Origin: Rhyzopertha dominica
Taxonomy: Eukaryota; Arthropoda; Insecta; Coleoptera; Bostrichidae
Direction of reading: 5' to 3'
NCBI GenBank assembly: GCA_025024175.1
Contig: QCXZ01000003.1
Coordinates: forward strand, 19,736,392-19,800,391
Length of the DNA stretch: 64,000 nucleotides
Part shown: one piece after another, positions 12,001 to 22,481 of the stretch
Layout: every line of letters starts with the position of its first letter
Position numbering within the stretch: position 1 is the first letter of the stretch
Notes under the pieces: model-generated
The model's input: only the letters and a program-made list of their open reading frames with translations
Told to the model about the DNA's origin: nothing
Databases searched by the model: none
Translations under genes and position numbers: made by a program

Positions 12001-15000
12001 TTTTCGTCATGATTTCACGTCAGGAACACACACTAGAAATTATGACATCGAATTTAGAGACACCCTGTATAGAGTAGTCGTATTTCGTACATAATTTTAC
12101 TTCTACATCCAACGGATGGGAAGTATTGTACCACGACAGAAATTTTCAAAATTTTTTTATTTTTAAAATGCTCGAAACCGTCCAAAACAAAATTGGATCA
12201 AAAATTTCGTGTTTGTATGTCTGTCTGTGTGTGGACGCAATAACTTTCGAAAGAAAACATATTAACTTGAAATTTGGCGTACATATAAATCTCAACTACC
12301 CAAAGCAACATGTTGTTTTTGGGGTGAGTAGGGTATAGGGCCCCCTTCCCTAAAATTGTGGAGTAGCTACCCTTTTTGCAAACATCTATTTTTTGCCTTT
12401 TAGTATGTAATTAGTCCCTATAAATTTTCGGTGCAGCAAACTGTTTAGAAGAAAAAAAACGGTCATTTAAAAAAAACCGGTTTTTCCCAAATATCTCAGA
12501 AAATACTTAATATATTCACATATGAAAATACCATCCGATATGAAATAAAATTTCTCACAAAAAGAAATATTTCCAAAAAAATGAATTTTGGACCTTGTCC
12601 ACACAATTTTTTTAAAATTTTGCTATTATATAGAAAATTAAATTTCTGATCGAAAAGTACTCTTGCAATTGTTTTGTTCATAATTTTCGAGTTATTTAAG
12701 AAAAAACGATTTTACAAATTTATGGATTTTTGCTAATATCACGAGAACCGTTTGTCGTAGAAAAAAATGTCTAGAGATAAAAATGCTTAAATCCTCATTA
12801 TTGATGGTATAATATAAGAACTAAAAGCGTAAATTTCATTTTGACAACTTGATCTGCAAGTATTGATTCATTTTGCAGCGGATTTTCATTATCTGACACA
12901 AATCTGTTCTAAAATTGTTGCACAAGTAACAACAGAATCTTATGATTTCCACACTTTTTGAAAGATAAATGAACCATCCCTATTCGCTTAGGTAATTTTG
13001 GGAATCAAATTGATATTATCAACACAGCGTGCGCTGTAAAGTAGCCTTATGCAAAGCGGACCGATTTCCACTATGCTCTATCTCTCTCTAACAGGACTGG
13101 CTACGGAATTGGCCCGCTCCACATGGCATCGTGCGGATACCTCTCTATCTACTACCGTGTATAGGATATAAATGTCAACTGTATTCCAGCATTCATACAG
13201 AGTACACCTCGGTTCCTCGATGTTTGTCGTCAACATTCGTAAATTTTACCATAAAATTTTGGTCTATTTATAATTTATACAAAGAAACCGAAAAGTTCCT
13301 GTAGGTTCGTAGTCAGTGTTGTCAGATAGTTCCTTCAGTAGTAGGATAGGATGGAGAAAGCAGTAGATTTGCCTATCTTAACAGTAGTGTAGGAGTTTTA
13401 GCTTCTTTGTATTAATCTTGCTTCAAAATCAATCTCTTGTATTCTTTTCCAACTTTTCATTTTGCAATTATTTATTTACAACTTTTCTTTTTTTGTTACG
13501 GAGATTAAAAAATTATTGACCAAATAAATGAGGATGTGGCAATGCACGCGGATGCACTGCTGCATGTTCCACCATGCCTGCGAGTTGCAGCTAGTATGTA
13601 GCTTGCATGTTGAAACTCAAACATAGTCGCCAGCCTTGAAATGTTGTACCAGCTTTCAACATCTTCTGTCATCATATTTTATAATTGGCAAAATATTTTT
13701 CTAATGGATTTCTTGTAGTTCCACTGCTTGTCTTTATGGTCACTACTTATACAAGGTTGTCTGGTGCTGGATGGACAGCCAAAATTCTGCCCATCTTCCA
13801 ACTCAATGCAGGAAGGTTATCTTATTTTAAAACAACCAGTGTACCAGGTACTATATCTCGTTTCTTTTGAAACAGCCGTTTGGTTTTTTGCTGCATATTA
13901 TTGATGTAATCATTTGACCATCGATACCTGAAATGATGTAACATTTTTTGTAGTTTTTGGTACTTAGATAACCTGTTTGAAGGTATTATTGGTATTTTCT
14001 TTTCAGGTATTACTGTAAATTGTTCAAAAATAAAAAAGTGAACCACAAGAAAGTGCTAAAAATCATTAAGACCATTAGATATGTTCCCAAATGATGAAGC
14101 AATTTTTTAGCTGACTATTCATATTGGGATAAAAAATTGAATTTAGTACAATTTTGAATTCCCGATTAACAATAAAATTCGTTGCATTACCAAAATATAT
14201 GTGTTTGCCTCTGCTAGAAACAAATTGCTCCAAATTATTTAGTGACTGTTGATAAATCACCTCTAAATATTTTGAAACGAACTGCTTTGACTGGTTGCAT
14301 ATTCCTAGTTTACATCCTTTAATGATAAATGGACTAGTTAAAGCCTATTCCTATGACAGAGAAGATTCTGCCTGGAGTTAAGTAATCTTTGGGGAATTGA
14401 CCGATGAGTTGACATCTTTTAATAATTCATTTAACTATACATTTTTCATTGAGTATCTAGTATTTATTTCGAAGATTAAATAAAACTGTTTGTATACCTT
14501 ATTGTATAATTTATTTAATATGTTAATATCTGATTATTAAATCACTAAAAGTATGACAAGCTGTAAGCAGTTTTGAATATTTTTATCAAAATCATAAAGT
14601 AATTCACTACCACCGACACACAATATTCCATTTTCATCCTGAAAAGGATTATTTAATAAATTGTATTTTTTTATCAACTTTTTATTTTGATATGCGAGAA
14701 TTACAGTGTGGATGACACCATGCCATCTAGTGGCAATATGGCATCATCCACTCGTCTCTGTGGAGAACTAATAATAATATAATAATTATTTTTAATTTGA
14801 ATTATTTATTACTTGGGAACAAATGCCACCGTGTCTGCGAACTGCAGCCAACATGCATGCTTGCATGCTGAAACTCGAGCAAGTAGAATTTTGTGATCAT
14901 TGTATTTTTATAAACAAAATAAAATAAACAACAAAACAATATATTATAATAAAAGCCATAAATAAAACTACAAATATACAAAAAGAGGTATAACAGGCGG

Positions 15001-16290
15001 TATTGTGTAACAGTAAAAAAAGTGAGGAGTAGTAAATTATTGTTTCAGAAATTATTATTCTGGAACTAGGCTTTAGTGATATTGATATTGTGCAATACAG
15101 ACAAAAGTGAGTTGAAGTAATTAAGTCTGTTTCAACTTTAGCTTTATTAAACATATTTGTAAGTTGTAAGTAAATAAAAACCAGGGAAAATTAAAATTAA
15201 AATTAAGCGTAAGAAACGGTATATCTTATGTTAAAACAGGAGATCTGCATCACTGTTTACATAGGCGACAACACAATGTTTTAGGGGGGGCTTAAGTCCC
15301 TCGAGTAGAAATAATAATAATTATTTACGATAGGTAATAAAACATTAAATATTGAAGTTGACCTCAGTGGAGGCAGCTTTGGCGATGGCAGTTTTACCGT
15401 ATTTCATAAAAATTTAAAGTCAACACATATAAATAATTTATTATATTCAAACCTTTAGAAATATTTTAGGGGGAAGTTTCCCAAAACACCCCTAGCTACG
15501 CCTATGACTGTTTACCTTTTTGATATGTGCCATTTAGGGCCACCAAGATATAAATGCATAGAGTATTGAAATCACAATATTCCTTGTATCAACATTTTTT
15601 CGCATGGTATCATTTGTTATCGATACTGGCAAGTAAAAGTATTGACAATACAAATATTGATGCTTCAGTTATTTTTTTAGCAGCCCCACTTAAAAAAAGT
15701 AAGTTGGATATGTCTATATATAACAATTATAAATGATTTTAAACTGTTATTATAAAAATTACTTCATGCTGAAAAGTAAACAGGATTAAAAGGTGGATAT
15801 TGTAGAGTAAGCTTCAGATTTACATGTGATAAAATTTTCTGTTGCTAGAGACCACCAGGCGGCCACATAGTCAAATATAGTGAAAAATTCTGCTTAATTC
15901 CGATTTAAAATTTCCACTGCACAGTGCTGCCAAATAACTACTTGTGTAATAGTTTTTCTGCCCACCTATTATACTGAATAATACTTTCATGTATTTTTAT
16001 TTACAATTGAATGAGATACAAAATGTACTATGTTTAAGACCAATATTCTTTGAATGTAGTTTTAAAATAGATATCTTCATTTGATGAAACTTTAATTTGT
16101 AACAAGTTTTAGAATCAGTGTAATACAAATAAAACTTCTTTTTAATTTTTAGGTTCTACAAGGATAAGTGGCAGTGGAGGTTAGTATGTCTAGGCAGAGT
16201 ACAAATTTGATCACTAATATTATTTCCTTTTGTTTTTATATAGGCTTGGTGGATTCCCCAGAAAATTCCAGGTCTAGGCACAAAACGTAG
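9017..16290 (+). CDS. Three in-frame short exons, possible alternative C-terminus of the SIM-motif gene
   Basis: Exons 9017-9103, 16153-16179 and 16244-16290 each have a polypyrimidine/AG acceptor; the first two have GT donors (gtatgt, gttagt). Every junction is phase 1 and the joined frame is open to a TAG at 16288-16290, followed by AATAAA near 16304. The peptide begins NHSFRSHLHNTDNYYV, contains MADDTSSNFAGSTRISGSG and ends SRSRHKT: Ser/Gly-rich with no domain. It needs an upstream exon ending in phase 1; no strong donor of that phase was found inside the big exon ending at 7199, so the link to that gene is inference. An internal ATG lies in the first exon but would give only 34 residues. 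The first intron is 7 kb and full of repeats. Confidence 0.4.
9104..10566. other. Intron-like AT-rich sequence with one diverged repeat
   Basis: No gene seen. The stretch 9808-9890 (cacggtagtagatggagagg onward) is a diverged inverted match to 13070-13162, so both are probably copies of one dispersed repeat. Short ORFs here have no domain. Confidence 0.4.
10567..12071. mobile_element. 1.5 kb foldback element with arms of about 640 bp
   Basis: The outer ends are tatacagggtg (from 10567) and caccctgtata (to 12071). Reading inward from both ends gives the same diverged sequence for roughly 640 bp, up to about 11215 on the left and 11440 on the right, including matched landmarks such as the cataattttt/ttatgacatc region, the aacagaggcggcgtac block and the acgtttatatggcaacaa block. 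About 220 bp of loop lies in the middle. There is no long coding frame; the arms are non-coding. It resembles a large MITE or foldback element. Confidence 0.8.
12105..12895 (+). repeat. Dispersed repeat, copy 1 of 2 in the window
   Basis: Starts near atccaacggatgggaag and matches, in the same orientation, 56588-57335. Shared landmarks include aacttgaaatttggc, ataaatctcaactac, ttggtgcagcaaactgttt, the tagaaaat/gatcgaaaagcactct block and tgctaatatcacgag. Divergence is substantial. No coding frame is conserved between the copies, so it is a non-autonomous repeat of unknown class. Confidence 0.65.
12896..15269. other. Intronic or intergenic repeats, no gene
   Basis: 13070-13162 is the second copy (inverted) of the repeat at 9808-9890. 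13545-13625 and 14815-14885 are diverged direct copies of another repeat (shared ctgcgarttgcagc, catgttgaaactc-like text). The ORFs at 13685-14260 and 14897-15154 show no domain and are very AT-rich. Confidence 0.4.
15270..15515. repeat. Transposon end-like segment with poly-G start and CTAGCTACGCC end
   Basis: Bounded by taggggggg cttaagtccc at about 15280 and cacccctagctacgcc near 15488-15503, text commonly seen at the ends of insect DNA transposon remnants. No coding sequence. The class is uncertain. Confidence 0.3.
15516..16152. other. Non-coding, nothing distinctive
   Basis: AT-rich sequence ending in the polypyrimidine tract and acceptor used by the exon at 16153. The ORF at 15554-15736 has no recognisable feature. 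Confidence 0.4.
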
Positions 16291-16985
16291 TGAAGGCATT
16301 TTTGTTAATAAATGTATCTACCTATACCTAATGTGTACAGTGAGTGCAATGATACTAATTAATAGATTGCATTATGATAATTAAGGGATAAAAGTATTGC
16401 CTGTGATTGCCAGATATAAAGTAGTTACAGTAATTTTGTTGTAAAATCTGCCAAGATTTGTGTTTTCACTAATTAATTTAAAAAATTGTGTATATAATGT
16501 AAATATTTTGTAAAGTACAAAAATAGACGTAACATTCTTTTATTGCTTATCTTTGTATTACATACAGCTCCTGAAAGTACATGTCACAATATTTTAATAG
16601 ATATATTGTTAGGCTCTTGTTGCTAGTCATTCAGATACATTGTAAATTAGTTCTGAAATCCTTTTTATAGGTTAATGGCTCTAAATAAGGAAAAATGTAA
16701 GCTCCATAATTTATATTTATGTAAATGGTTGGTTTTATATAAATTTTAATAAGCTTTATGAATTTTCTGGTAGTTTGTTACATGTATATAATTATTATGA
16801 TAATGCAAAAGTATTAAGTGAGCATTTTGTTTGATTGTCAAATCACCTGAATAATTTTTATTTGGCAAAAAGAGATGCTGCCCTGCAAAGATTAAAGATT
16901 AAGCTAGTCAATTAAATGAGAAAAAATTTTGATATCTTCAGTACAGTTCTGTTTTTATTATGTAAACACACCTTGTTTACAAGTA
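16291..16985. other. 3' flank of the 16244 exon, no gene
   Basis: Contains AATAAA near 16304, which fits a transcript end. The rest is AT-rich, up to the TA duplication beside the Tc1 element at 16984-16985. Confidence 0.45.
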
Positions 16986-18632
16986 CGAGCCCTAACAACT
17001 AAATATTGGGACGATTGCAATTTTGACTAAATACATCGCTCGGTTTTAAAAAGGCGTGCCGTGCGTTGCAGCTGAGTAGAATTCGATAACTTTACCAAGT
17101 ATTCCGTCAACTCTAAGCATATTTATCAAAAGCCAACTTTATTTTTGATTGCAAAAATGATACAATATTGACACAATGTGTAATTTCTGCTGACAACTAA
17201 ATATTGGGACGTTCATAAAAACTAGTAGGTGGTGACATCCCCTTTGGCCTTGATCACCGCGCGAATTCTGGCGGGCATACTTTCCACTAATTTCTTGCAG
17301 AATTCAGGCGATAGAGCATCCCATATTCGCTGAATTTCTTGTCGTAAGTCCGCGATTGTCCGTTGTGGATGATTGCGCAAATGTCTCTTCATTTCATGCC
17401 ATACGGCTTCGATAACATTCAAATCGGGGCTATTTGCTGGCCAAGATAAGACGTTAATGTTGTTGGTTCCAAACCATGCCTTAGTGGTGCGGGCTGTGTG
17501 ACTGGACGCACCATCTTGTTGAAAAATACACTGTCCTTCAGGACAGAGGACTTCAAGACTGGGAAGTAAACAATCTTGCAAAATTGATTGGTACTTCGTT
17601 GCATTTACGATCCCCTCTATAAACATTAACTGCCCGACACCTTCAGCGGACATGCAACCCCAAACCATCTGCCCCTTGGCAAACTTGACTGTTCGCTTCA
17701 AACAATCCTTATGGAATGCCTCATTTTTTGCCCTGATCACACGTTTACGACTGTCACCAACGCAGACATCAAATTTGGACTCATCGCTGAAGATAACTTT
17801 TTTCCAGTCATTATAAGTCCATGTCACTTTCGACTTTGCCCATATTAAGCGACGCTTCTTCTGTTCCGCAGTTAATAAAGGTTTTTCTTTTGCCTAAAAC
17901 CATGTAAATAATTAAACTTGTACCTAGCTTTGCAGTACAAGTATCATATTTTGTGCTTACTTTGTAAAAGCTCAACCCCGAATGATGTATCCATCGACGG
18001 CAACATTCTCTTGACAAATTTAAATTTGTTTCGTTATTCCAACAAGCGGTGATTTCTCGTAACGTGCTGCGACGTCCACCTTTGCAAATTTTGACCAGTT
18101 TTCGTTGGTCCCGCGGCTTTACCACAGAAGGTCTACCCGGACTTTTGCCTTTGATTTCTAAAGTGCCTCTGTCGGCATAGTATTTGGTAACGTTTCCCAC
18201 TGATGATTTACTTAAGTTCAGCTCCGTTGCTATTTTTTGTATCGACAACCCCTTGCAGTACATGGAAATAATAATTTCCCGAACTTTTTTGACAATTGGC
18301 ACACCTCTCACCATTTTTGACGCAATAACGACGACTGCTCGTCACCAACAATTATCACTGACAGTATCCAACAAACACACCGCGTGTATCATTTGTTTTA
18401 CCATAGCCGTCCCAATATTTAGTTGTCAGCAGAAATTGCACGTTATGCCAGGATTGTGTTATTGCGTCAGTGAAAAATAAAGTTAGCTTTTGAAAAATAT
18501 CCTAAGAGTTGACTGAATACATGTTAAAGCTAGAATTCTACTCAGCATCAACGCACGGAACGCCCTTTTAAAAACTGAGCGATGTTTACGGTCAAAATTG
18601 CAATCGTCCCAATATTTAGTTGTTAGGGCTCG
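16986..18632 (-). mobile_element. Tc1-family transposon, apparently complete
   Basis: 1647 bp flanked by TA on both sides (16984-16985 and 18633-18634). The terminal inverted repeats begin CGAGCCCTAACAACT and continue with ATATTGGGACG. The motif ACAACTAAATATTGGGACG is repeated inside each end (near 17192-17211 and, inverted, 18413-18432), so each arm carries an outer and an inner copy about 200 bp apart, the IR/DR layout known from Sleeping Beauty-type Tc1 elements. The transposase gene lies between the inner copies on the minus strand. Ends, target duplication and ORF all look undamaged, which suggests a recent insertion. Confidence 0.92.
17222..18314 (-). CDS. Tc1 transposase (DD34E) with one intron
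   Basis: Cuts and pastes the element in the nucleus. Exon 1 is 18314-17961 (ATG at 18314) and exon 2 is 17893-17222 (stop at 17224-17222). The gap is a 67 bp intron with a gtaagc donor and ttttag acceptor, phase 0; removal joins SFYK to AKEKPLLTAEQ, which is the conserved Tc1 block. The product is 341 residues, the normal Tc1 length. The N-terminus has two helix-turn-helix domains (KIATELNLSKSSVGNV region, then a second around GRRSTLREITACW). The catalytic triad is D in FSDESKF, D in QQDGASSHT and E in SPDLNVIE, with exactly 34 residues between the last two. No stop or frameshift interrupts the spliced frame. Confidence 0.9.
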
Positions 18633-19291
18633 TAAAAGCCAAGTGATGCATAACCAAGCAGCAAGCAACACAACCACCTTTCAAAAGTCTGGAAAGCAGG
18701 GATTTCATTTATCAATCTGTTGGGGGTCGGTGGTATAAAACTCAGTTTTTGGCCTTTCATTTAGAGAATAAGAAGAGGGTGTGATGGTTTTTTAGTGATA
18801 CAAACAACAACAATTTATTGTTATTGTTACTTATTGTTTCAGGTTTGAAGAACAAAACTTAAAGACTGGTATCAATATATGATTTTTTATTTTAATTAGT
18901 ACAACTTTTTTATTTAAATTTTAATGTGGTTTAGTACTGCTAATCAGGATGGAGGCAGTCCGCGGTGAATTACCCCCAGTATCCATGTTTCACTGGTAAG
19001 ATTGTTCTAACTGTGCTGAGAAACAAAATCGGTTGGTTGTAAGTTTTACATTGTAAAGTATATGTATAGAAAGTGTAATTCCTGTATCGTAAATCGTAAA
19101 AAGTTAATAATTCGGCAACACAACGTTCGAAAATTTCGGAGAAATCCCGAAACTGCCATGTCGGGAATCCTCCTTCGATTTCATAAAAAAAAAAATTCGT
19201 AAACATTGCACAATCTGGCAACACCGCGTACCAAAGCGACCGATCTGTCCGGTCACGTGTGAAAAATCGCAGTCTGGGATTCACCGGTTTG
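18633..19291. other. Non-coding flank of the Tc1 element
   Basis: No gene seen. The minus-strand ORF at 18970-19314 lacks any recognisable domain and overlaps the short tandem repeat beginning at 19292. Confidence 0.4.
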
Positions 19292-19376
19292 CAGATTCCT
19301 ATATTACCGATCACAGATTCCTATATTACCGTTTACAAATTGCTATATTACCGATCACAGATTCCAATATTATCTC
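19292..19376. repeat. Short tandem repeat, about 22-24 bp unit, four copies
   Basis: The unit cagattcctatattaccgat recurs about four times with small changes (gcagattcctatattaccga, acagattcctatattaccgt, acaaattgctatattaccga, acagattccaatattat). Confidence 0.75.
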
Positions 19377-20840
19377 TTATATAAATTTTATTAACATAAG
19401 TGGGTGTCTCGGTTTTGGGAAAGAAGCCCTGGTTTAACGAAATTCGTAAATTGCATGCGAAACTGATATATATTGTTTTCCGGGCGAAAACTCTTCTTTT
19501 GAAACCGAGACTTGAAAAACTTCTGTATGAAATGTTTAAATGGGTAAATGCAAATGAGCGCGGGATGTGCCTTTAACTTTGAAAAAGTGATTATCACGTA
19601 CAGTATTCCCTATTAAAAAAATGTTATATCGCACCCAAAAACATATCTATAACACTTCAAGATGACCATCAGAGAAAAACTTGGAAAAAATACTTAAAAA
19701 GATTTTAACTTTTTGTAATTTTTTAAATCGCATACACGCAACAATTTTCCACCAACTTCGTTCTGCTTTCCTGTAAACCTACAACACCCTCCTATTTAAC
19801 AACCTCAACATCTGCCTGTCAGCCTGTCACCTTATAGCCAGGTATGTTTCACCTGCCCATAACACATAATCATTAATTGCGGCGTTCGATTTAGCTACGC
19901 TACGTTTAACCCTTCGTATATACGCTACGCTAATACGCTCCGTTTTGTTTAATACCCTCTGCGGGTCTGTTCCTGCCGATAAAGTTTTGGAACTTGTATA
20001 TTACTGCTTCACTTCTTCATAATGAATTTAAAACTTCAGGGCTTATGCTAAATGGAATTATCGTTTCCAAACTTTCTAAAAAACTTCATTGTAAATATCC
20101 TGTTGTTTTCAATCATTCCTTATCTCAAAATTAAAATAAAATTTTTTGCAACTTCAATATTATTAAACCTGCAACACATATTGACTCCGCAAAATATATA
20201 AATGGAATTTCATGTAGGGTTCACCCTACTTCATGTAAGATATTTAATAATTTTCAGCCTTTTAATTTTTATTTAGAGGTTTAAATTTGTTCGATGCTAG
20301 AGGGACTAAAATTTTAATTAATTATATCCACTTATTTGCGGTTGTTTGTGATGTTCTTGAAGATCTAAATCGTGAAAGTAAAATACTCTAATAAACTATC
20401 ACAAATAAATTAAATTTTAAATAAAAAAATTGAAACAACCTTATAAGCAACCCAACCTCAATTCGGCCAAATTCAAATTACTTTTAGAAATTAACAAAAA
20501 GAGTTAAAGGTAACTTACTCGTATTCTCTTCTAAGGATGATAAAGGAAATGTCTCGTTATTTTAGATAAAAATCAATGGATTAATAAACTCTAATTTTCA
20601 AAATGATGGAGACTTTCAAATGAAAATGATCAATTAAATTTAATTAAAAATTAAAGGATTTGTTATACGAGTTGGACCAACCTAAAATTCTTTTAATTGT
20701 GGGTAGTCACAGATTCATATGCTCTTCAACACAGAATTTATGTACTACTTATAAAAAGTCTTGCAATATTCATTATAAATTTTCGAAGTGCGCGTAGCCT
20801 TTCAAAGTGCGGTGCCGGGTTTCAGGCAAAGCGCTGAACC
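19377..20840. other. Non-coding region upstream of the small gene
   Basis: No coding frame seen. A stretch around 19885-19945 repeats tacgctacg- and tacgctccg-like text (cgttcgatttagctacgcta, tatacgctacgctaatacgc). The last 100 bases become more GC-rich toward the promoter at 20846. Confidence 0.35.
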
Positions 20841-20845
20841 CCTGG

Positions 20846-20890
20846 TATATAGAAACGTTGGTTTCTTTTCGCGGTTATCAGTGCTTCCAG
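20846..20890 (+). promoter_or_regulatory. Core promoter and first (non-coding) exon of a small gene
   Basis: TATATAG at 20846-20852, a pyrimidine run tttctttt at 20862-20869 that resembles the TCT initiator of translation-related genes, and a classic arthropod initiator TCAGT at 20878-20882, 34 bp after the TATA box. A strong donor ccag/gtaagc follows at 20890/20891. The upstream 60 bp is GC-rich for this window. The downstream coding exon starts at 21212, which would leave a 5' UTR intron of 200-300 bp. Confidence 0.45.
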
Positions 20891-20954
20891 GTAAGCTTAT
20901 TATTATTTGTTTAAATTAAGGGCAATTAGGTATACATTTACAGTATTATGCAAC

Positions 20955-21052
20955 ATTCACAACACCCACACTCTGGGCGGGACTCGAACCCGTTGCCTCT
21001 CTTGCCATAGGCAGCCGCGTGATCGCGCTACCCAGTGAACCAAGGCCTGCTT
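20955..21052 (-). repeat. tRNA-derived SINE head
   Basis: On the minus strand the sequence has a B box GGTTCGAGTCC (part of ACGGGTTCGAGTCCCGC) and an A-box-like TGGTTCACTGGGTAGCGC upstream at tRNA spacing. The 5' segment gcaggcc does not pair with the 3' segment after the T arm, so no acceptor stem forms; it is a SINE head rather than a tRNA gene. It lies in the putative 5' UTR intron of the small gene. Confidence 0.75.
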
Positions 21053-21211
21053 TCTAAATTAGATTTCTGACGTCATGTTTACCAAATGGTGTGTTCCTAT
21101 TTGACAGTATATGTCTCTAACAGTATGTTTGACAGTTATCCTATCGGTTGTATGCCGTGGTAAAATGGTCATATAACAATTTGCTTAGTATTAGATACCT
21201 ACTGAATTCGA

Positions 21212-21478
21212 ATGTTGAAACATCCAAGTGTACAAGCAACCGTTGGAAAAGGTGCTCGAATTAGAGTAATATCAGAACATGAAACGCAGCATAAGACAAA
21301 ATTAGATGCTTTCACAAAAATCTTCGGTCAGAAGGTAAGTATAGGTACATAGTATTCAACACAAATAACATACTTTGTTCATTTTATAAAGATGCATTTT
21401 ATGCGAGTTACTAGAGAGAGAGAGGCTGAAGCCTGGGTCTATAACTGGTGGAAGCGGATGCCTATTTCTCCAATGTAA
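21212..21478 (+). CDS. Small unrecognised two-exon gene, 69 residues
   Basis: Exon 21212-21334 opens with ATG, encodes 41 residues (start MLKHPSVQATVGKGARIR, end DAFTKIFGQK) and stops at an ideal donor AAG/GTAAGT. A 57 bp intron (21335-21391, acceptor aaag, less usual) leads in phase 0 to exon 21392-21478, which adds 28 residues ending EAWVYNWWKRMPISPM and a TAA. The peptide is basic, has no signal peptide or membrane segment, and has a Trp-rich end. If the intron is not removed the frame stops after six more codons. The promoter at 20846 is in the right place to drive it. I do not recognise a family. The splice-site-coincident frame makes it better than a random ORF, but it could be the start of a longer gene or a transposon fragment. 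Confidence 0.45.
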
Positions 21479-21931
21479 ATTTTTTTTGGACCTCTTTGAC
21501 TTTTTAACTTCTTCGTTTTCTCATATGGAGCCTCTGATATAAATATCATTTTGTCCTATCATCTAAGTTACATTTTTATTGGAAATGTGGTTAGATATGA
21601 TATTTTACCTAAATATCGTGACAAGTTGCCGCGACTGTGAGGTTCAACCACGTAATAGGGTAGGTGACTAATTTTTTAACGGTCTTGTTACATCGTTATT
21701 GTCTTTAATATTCATATGTGAAAGTATTTCGTATCCAAATTGTTATACAACAGCGCAAAAAAGTTGAAGTTTAAACACCCAAAACGCGTGCGCAAATCTC
21801 CGGTTCTTGATTACACGTCATTGTATACATGTTGTATGGTTAATTTAGCCACCTTTGTTGTAGAAGGTCTGTAATACCCATACGACATGCAAATTTTTTT
21901 AGATTTTTTCAGAAAGTACGTAATTGATCGT

Positions 21932-21934
<3 letters not shown>
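21479..21934. other. Non-coding downstream of the small gene
   Basis: No gene, no AATAAA close to the stop. Nothing distinctive. Confidence 0.35.

Positions 21935-22001
<67 letters not shown>
21935..22001. repeat. (AT)n microsatellite, about 33 units
   Basis: Uninterrupted AT dinucleotide run. It accounts for the Tyr-Ile repeat ORF at 21887-22087, which is not a gene. Confidence 0.98.
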
Positions 22002-22004
<3 letters not shown>

Positions 22005-22481
22005 AGACAAATCTGAAGAGACAACACGAAGATATATGCTATACTTTTTTTTTTTTACAAAAACCTACTAGCCTTAACGCTGCATAATTAATATTACTAT
22101 CAAGACTTTATTATGGCTTACTTCTGCACGTCAAATTAGTCAGGTGGCAAGTTAATAAATCAGAAACAACTTGAACAATTTCCATCTATTGAATTATGTG
22201 ACAATGTGCACTTAAATCTAGGTCAGTGGTGGTTGAAGACCACCCGCTGTGTCAGGACATCCAAGCGGACAGTGACCCTCGATCCGATCCTCCCTGGTTA
22301 CAGGTTTACCCTCGCACTTTCGCTCTCTGCAATAAATATAGGAAAACACGCATGAGCTTTATATTCTTCTAAGCTGACTTAGGTTTAGATTCATTAGGAT
22401 AATAATTTGTCTACTGCTGTCTCAATTAGGCCCAGCATGACGGGATGGGTTCCCGTCAGGACACTAATCATTAATTCGCTG
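22002..22481. other. Non-coding; contains a perfect hairpin
   Basis: Nothing coding. TGACGGG-atgggtt-CCCGTCA at about 22438-22458 is a perfect 7 bp inverted repeat immediately before the 80 bp satellite. Confidence 0.45.

Noticed and set aside
18184..18677. ORFs around the Tc1 5' end
   Set aside because: Antisense or terminal-repeat shadows of the transposase and its inverted repeats.
20955..21052. A functional tRNA gene on the minus strand
   Set aside because: A and B boxes are present but the acceptor stem does not pair and the anticodon arm is irregular; a SINE head fits better.
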